Source of the DNA: JAHJTW01 sp964545545
GTDB lineage: Bacteria; Krumholzibacteriota; Krumholzibacteriia; LZORAL124-64-63
Assembly (NCBI GenBank): GCA_964545545.1
Contig: CAZJGK010000015.1
Coordinates: forward strand, 1-46,339
Length of the DNA stretch: 46,339 nucleotides
Direction: 5' to 3'
The notes beneath the pieces were generated by a model. It saw only the letters and a program-made list of their open reading frames with translations, searched no databases and was not told where the DNA came from. Below, piece by piece: positions 45,695 through 46,339 of the stretch. The translations under genes were made by a program, and so were the position numbers. Within the stretch, counting starts at the first letter, position 1; each line of letters starts with the position of its first letter.

Positions 45695-45698
<4 letters not shown>
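44802..45698 (-). CDS. DUF58 domain protein (vWA-like)
   Basis: 298 residues. The DUF58 hallmark is EYRQYIPGEPINHIDWRLYA (about 46-65), followed by a von Willebrand A-like fold with MIDAS DCSAS at 88-92 and a later VILLSDMMDDAG. DUF58 proteins are probable partners of MoxR ATPases. No membrane helix is evident. It overlaps the MoxR gene by four bases and the BatA-like gene by three bases (TGATG). Confidence 0.9.

Positions 45699-46339
<641 letters not shown>

Overview
The window is GC-rich and almost gap-free, with one scaffold gap (36818-36917). It looks like a contig from a diderm bacterium. The evidence for an outer membrane is a SurA-type chaperone, two lipoproteins with clear lipoboxes, a beta-barrel-like protein ending in Phe, and an FtsE-FtsX-EnvC set. 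The gene mix (DUF4159, DUF4175, BatA-like, an 'asparagine synthetase B'-like secreted protein, full-length NifU) suggests an FCB-group or neighbouring phylum known mainly from metagenomes. That placement is inference; no 16S or other decisive marker lies in the window.

Layout: nearly every gene is on the minus strand, so the transcription units read from high to low coordinates. (a) 46339-42676: MoxR ATPase (cut by the window end), DUF58 and a BatA-like vWA membrane protein. (b) 42629-33894: NifU, NifS, Mfd, a PpiC-like lipoprotein interrupted by the gap, and a SurA-like chaperone. (c) 33756-32527 on the plus strand: a glycosyltransferase, convergent with surA across a strong hairpin and a larger inverted repeat. 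(d) 32362-27187: FtsE, FtsX, EnvC-like activator, HolB and RicT. (e) 27093-25249: an Old Yellow Enzyme-family oxidoreductase and a decayed integrase. (f) 25248-20107: TatD, RsmA, a beta-barrel-like outer-membrane protein and two small lipoproteins, closed by a canonical terminator. (g) 19971-17453: divergent polysaccharide deacetylase and DUF362 ferredoxin. (h) 17277-14512: SecD and SecF, with a candidate promoter and a terminator. (i) 14197-1048: NTF2-like secreted protein, 1605-residue NtrY-like histidine kinase, DUF4159, DUF4175, TPR protein, 'AsnB'-like secreted protein and a 51-residue zinc ribbon. (j) 857-231: a secreted C-type-lectin-like protein. (k) 1-150 on the plus strand: the last 49 residues of an OmpR-type response regulator.

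Most of the window concerns the cell envelope: secretion (SecDF), periplasmic folding (SurA, PpiC-like), division-coupled wall hydrolysis (FtsEX-EnvC) and surface proteins. The least understood parts are unit (i) and the outer-membrane protein plus lipoprotein trio in (f). DUF4159 in unit (i) and the BatA-like protein in unit (a) belong to protein sets often encoded together elsewhere, so the two ends of the window may serve one system. Three proteins from these units share a G-G-rich segment typical of glutamine-amidotransferase-like folds.
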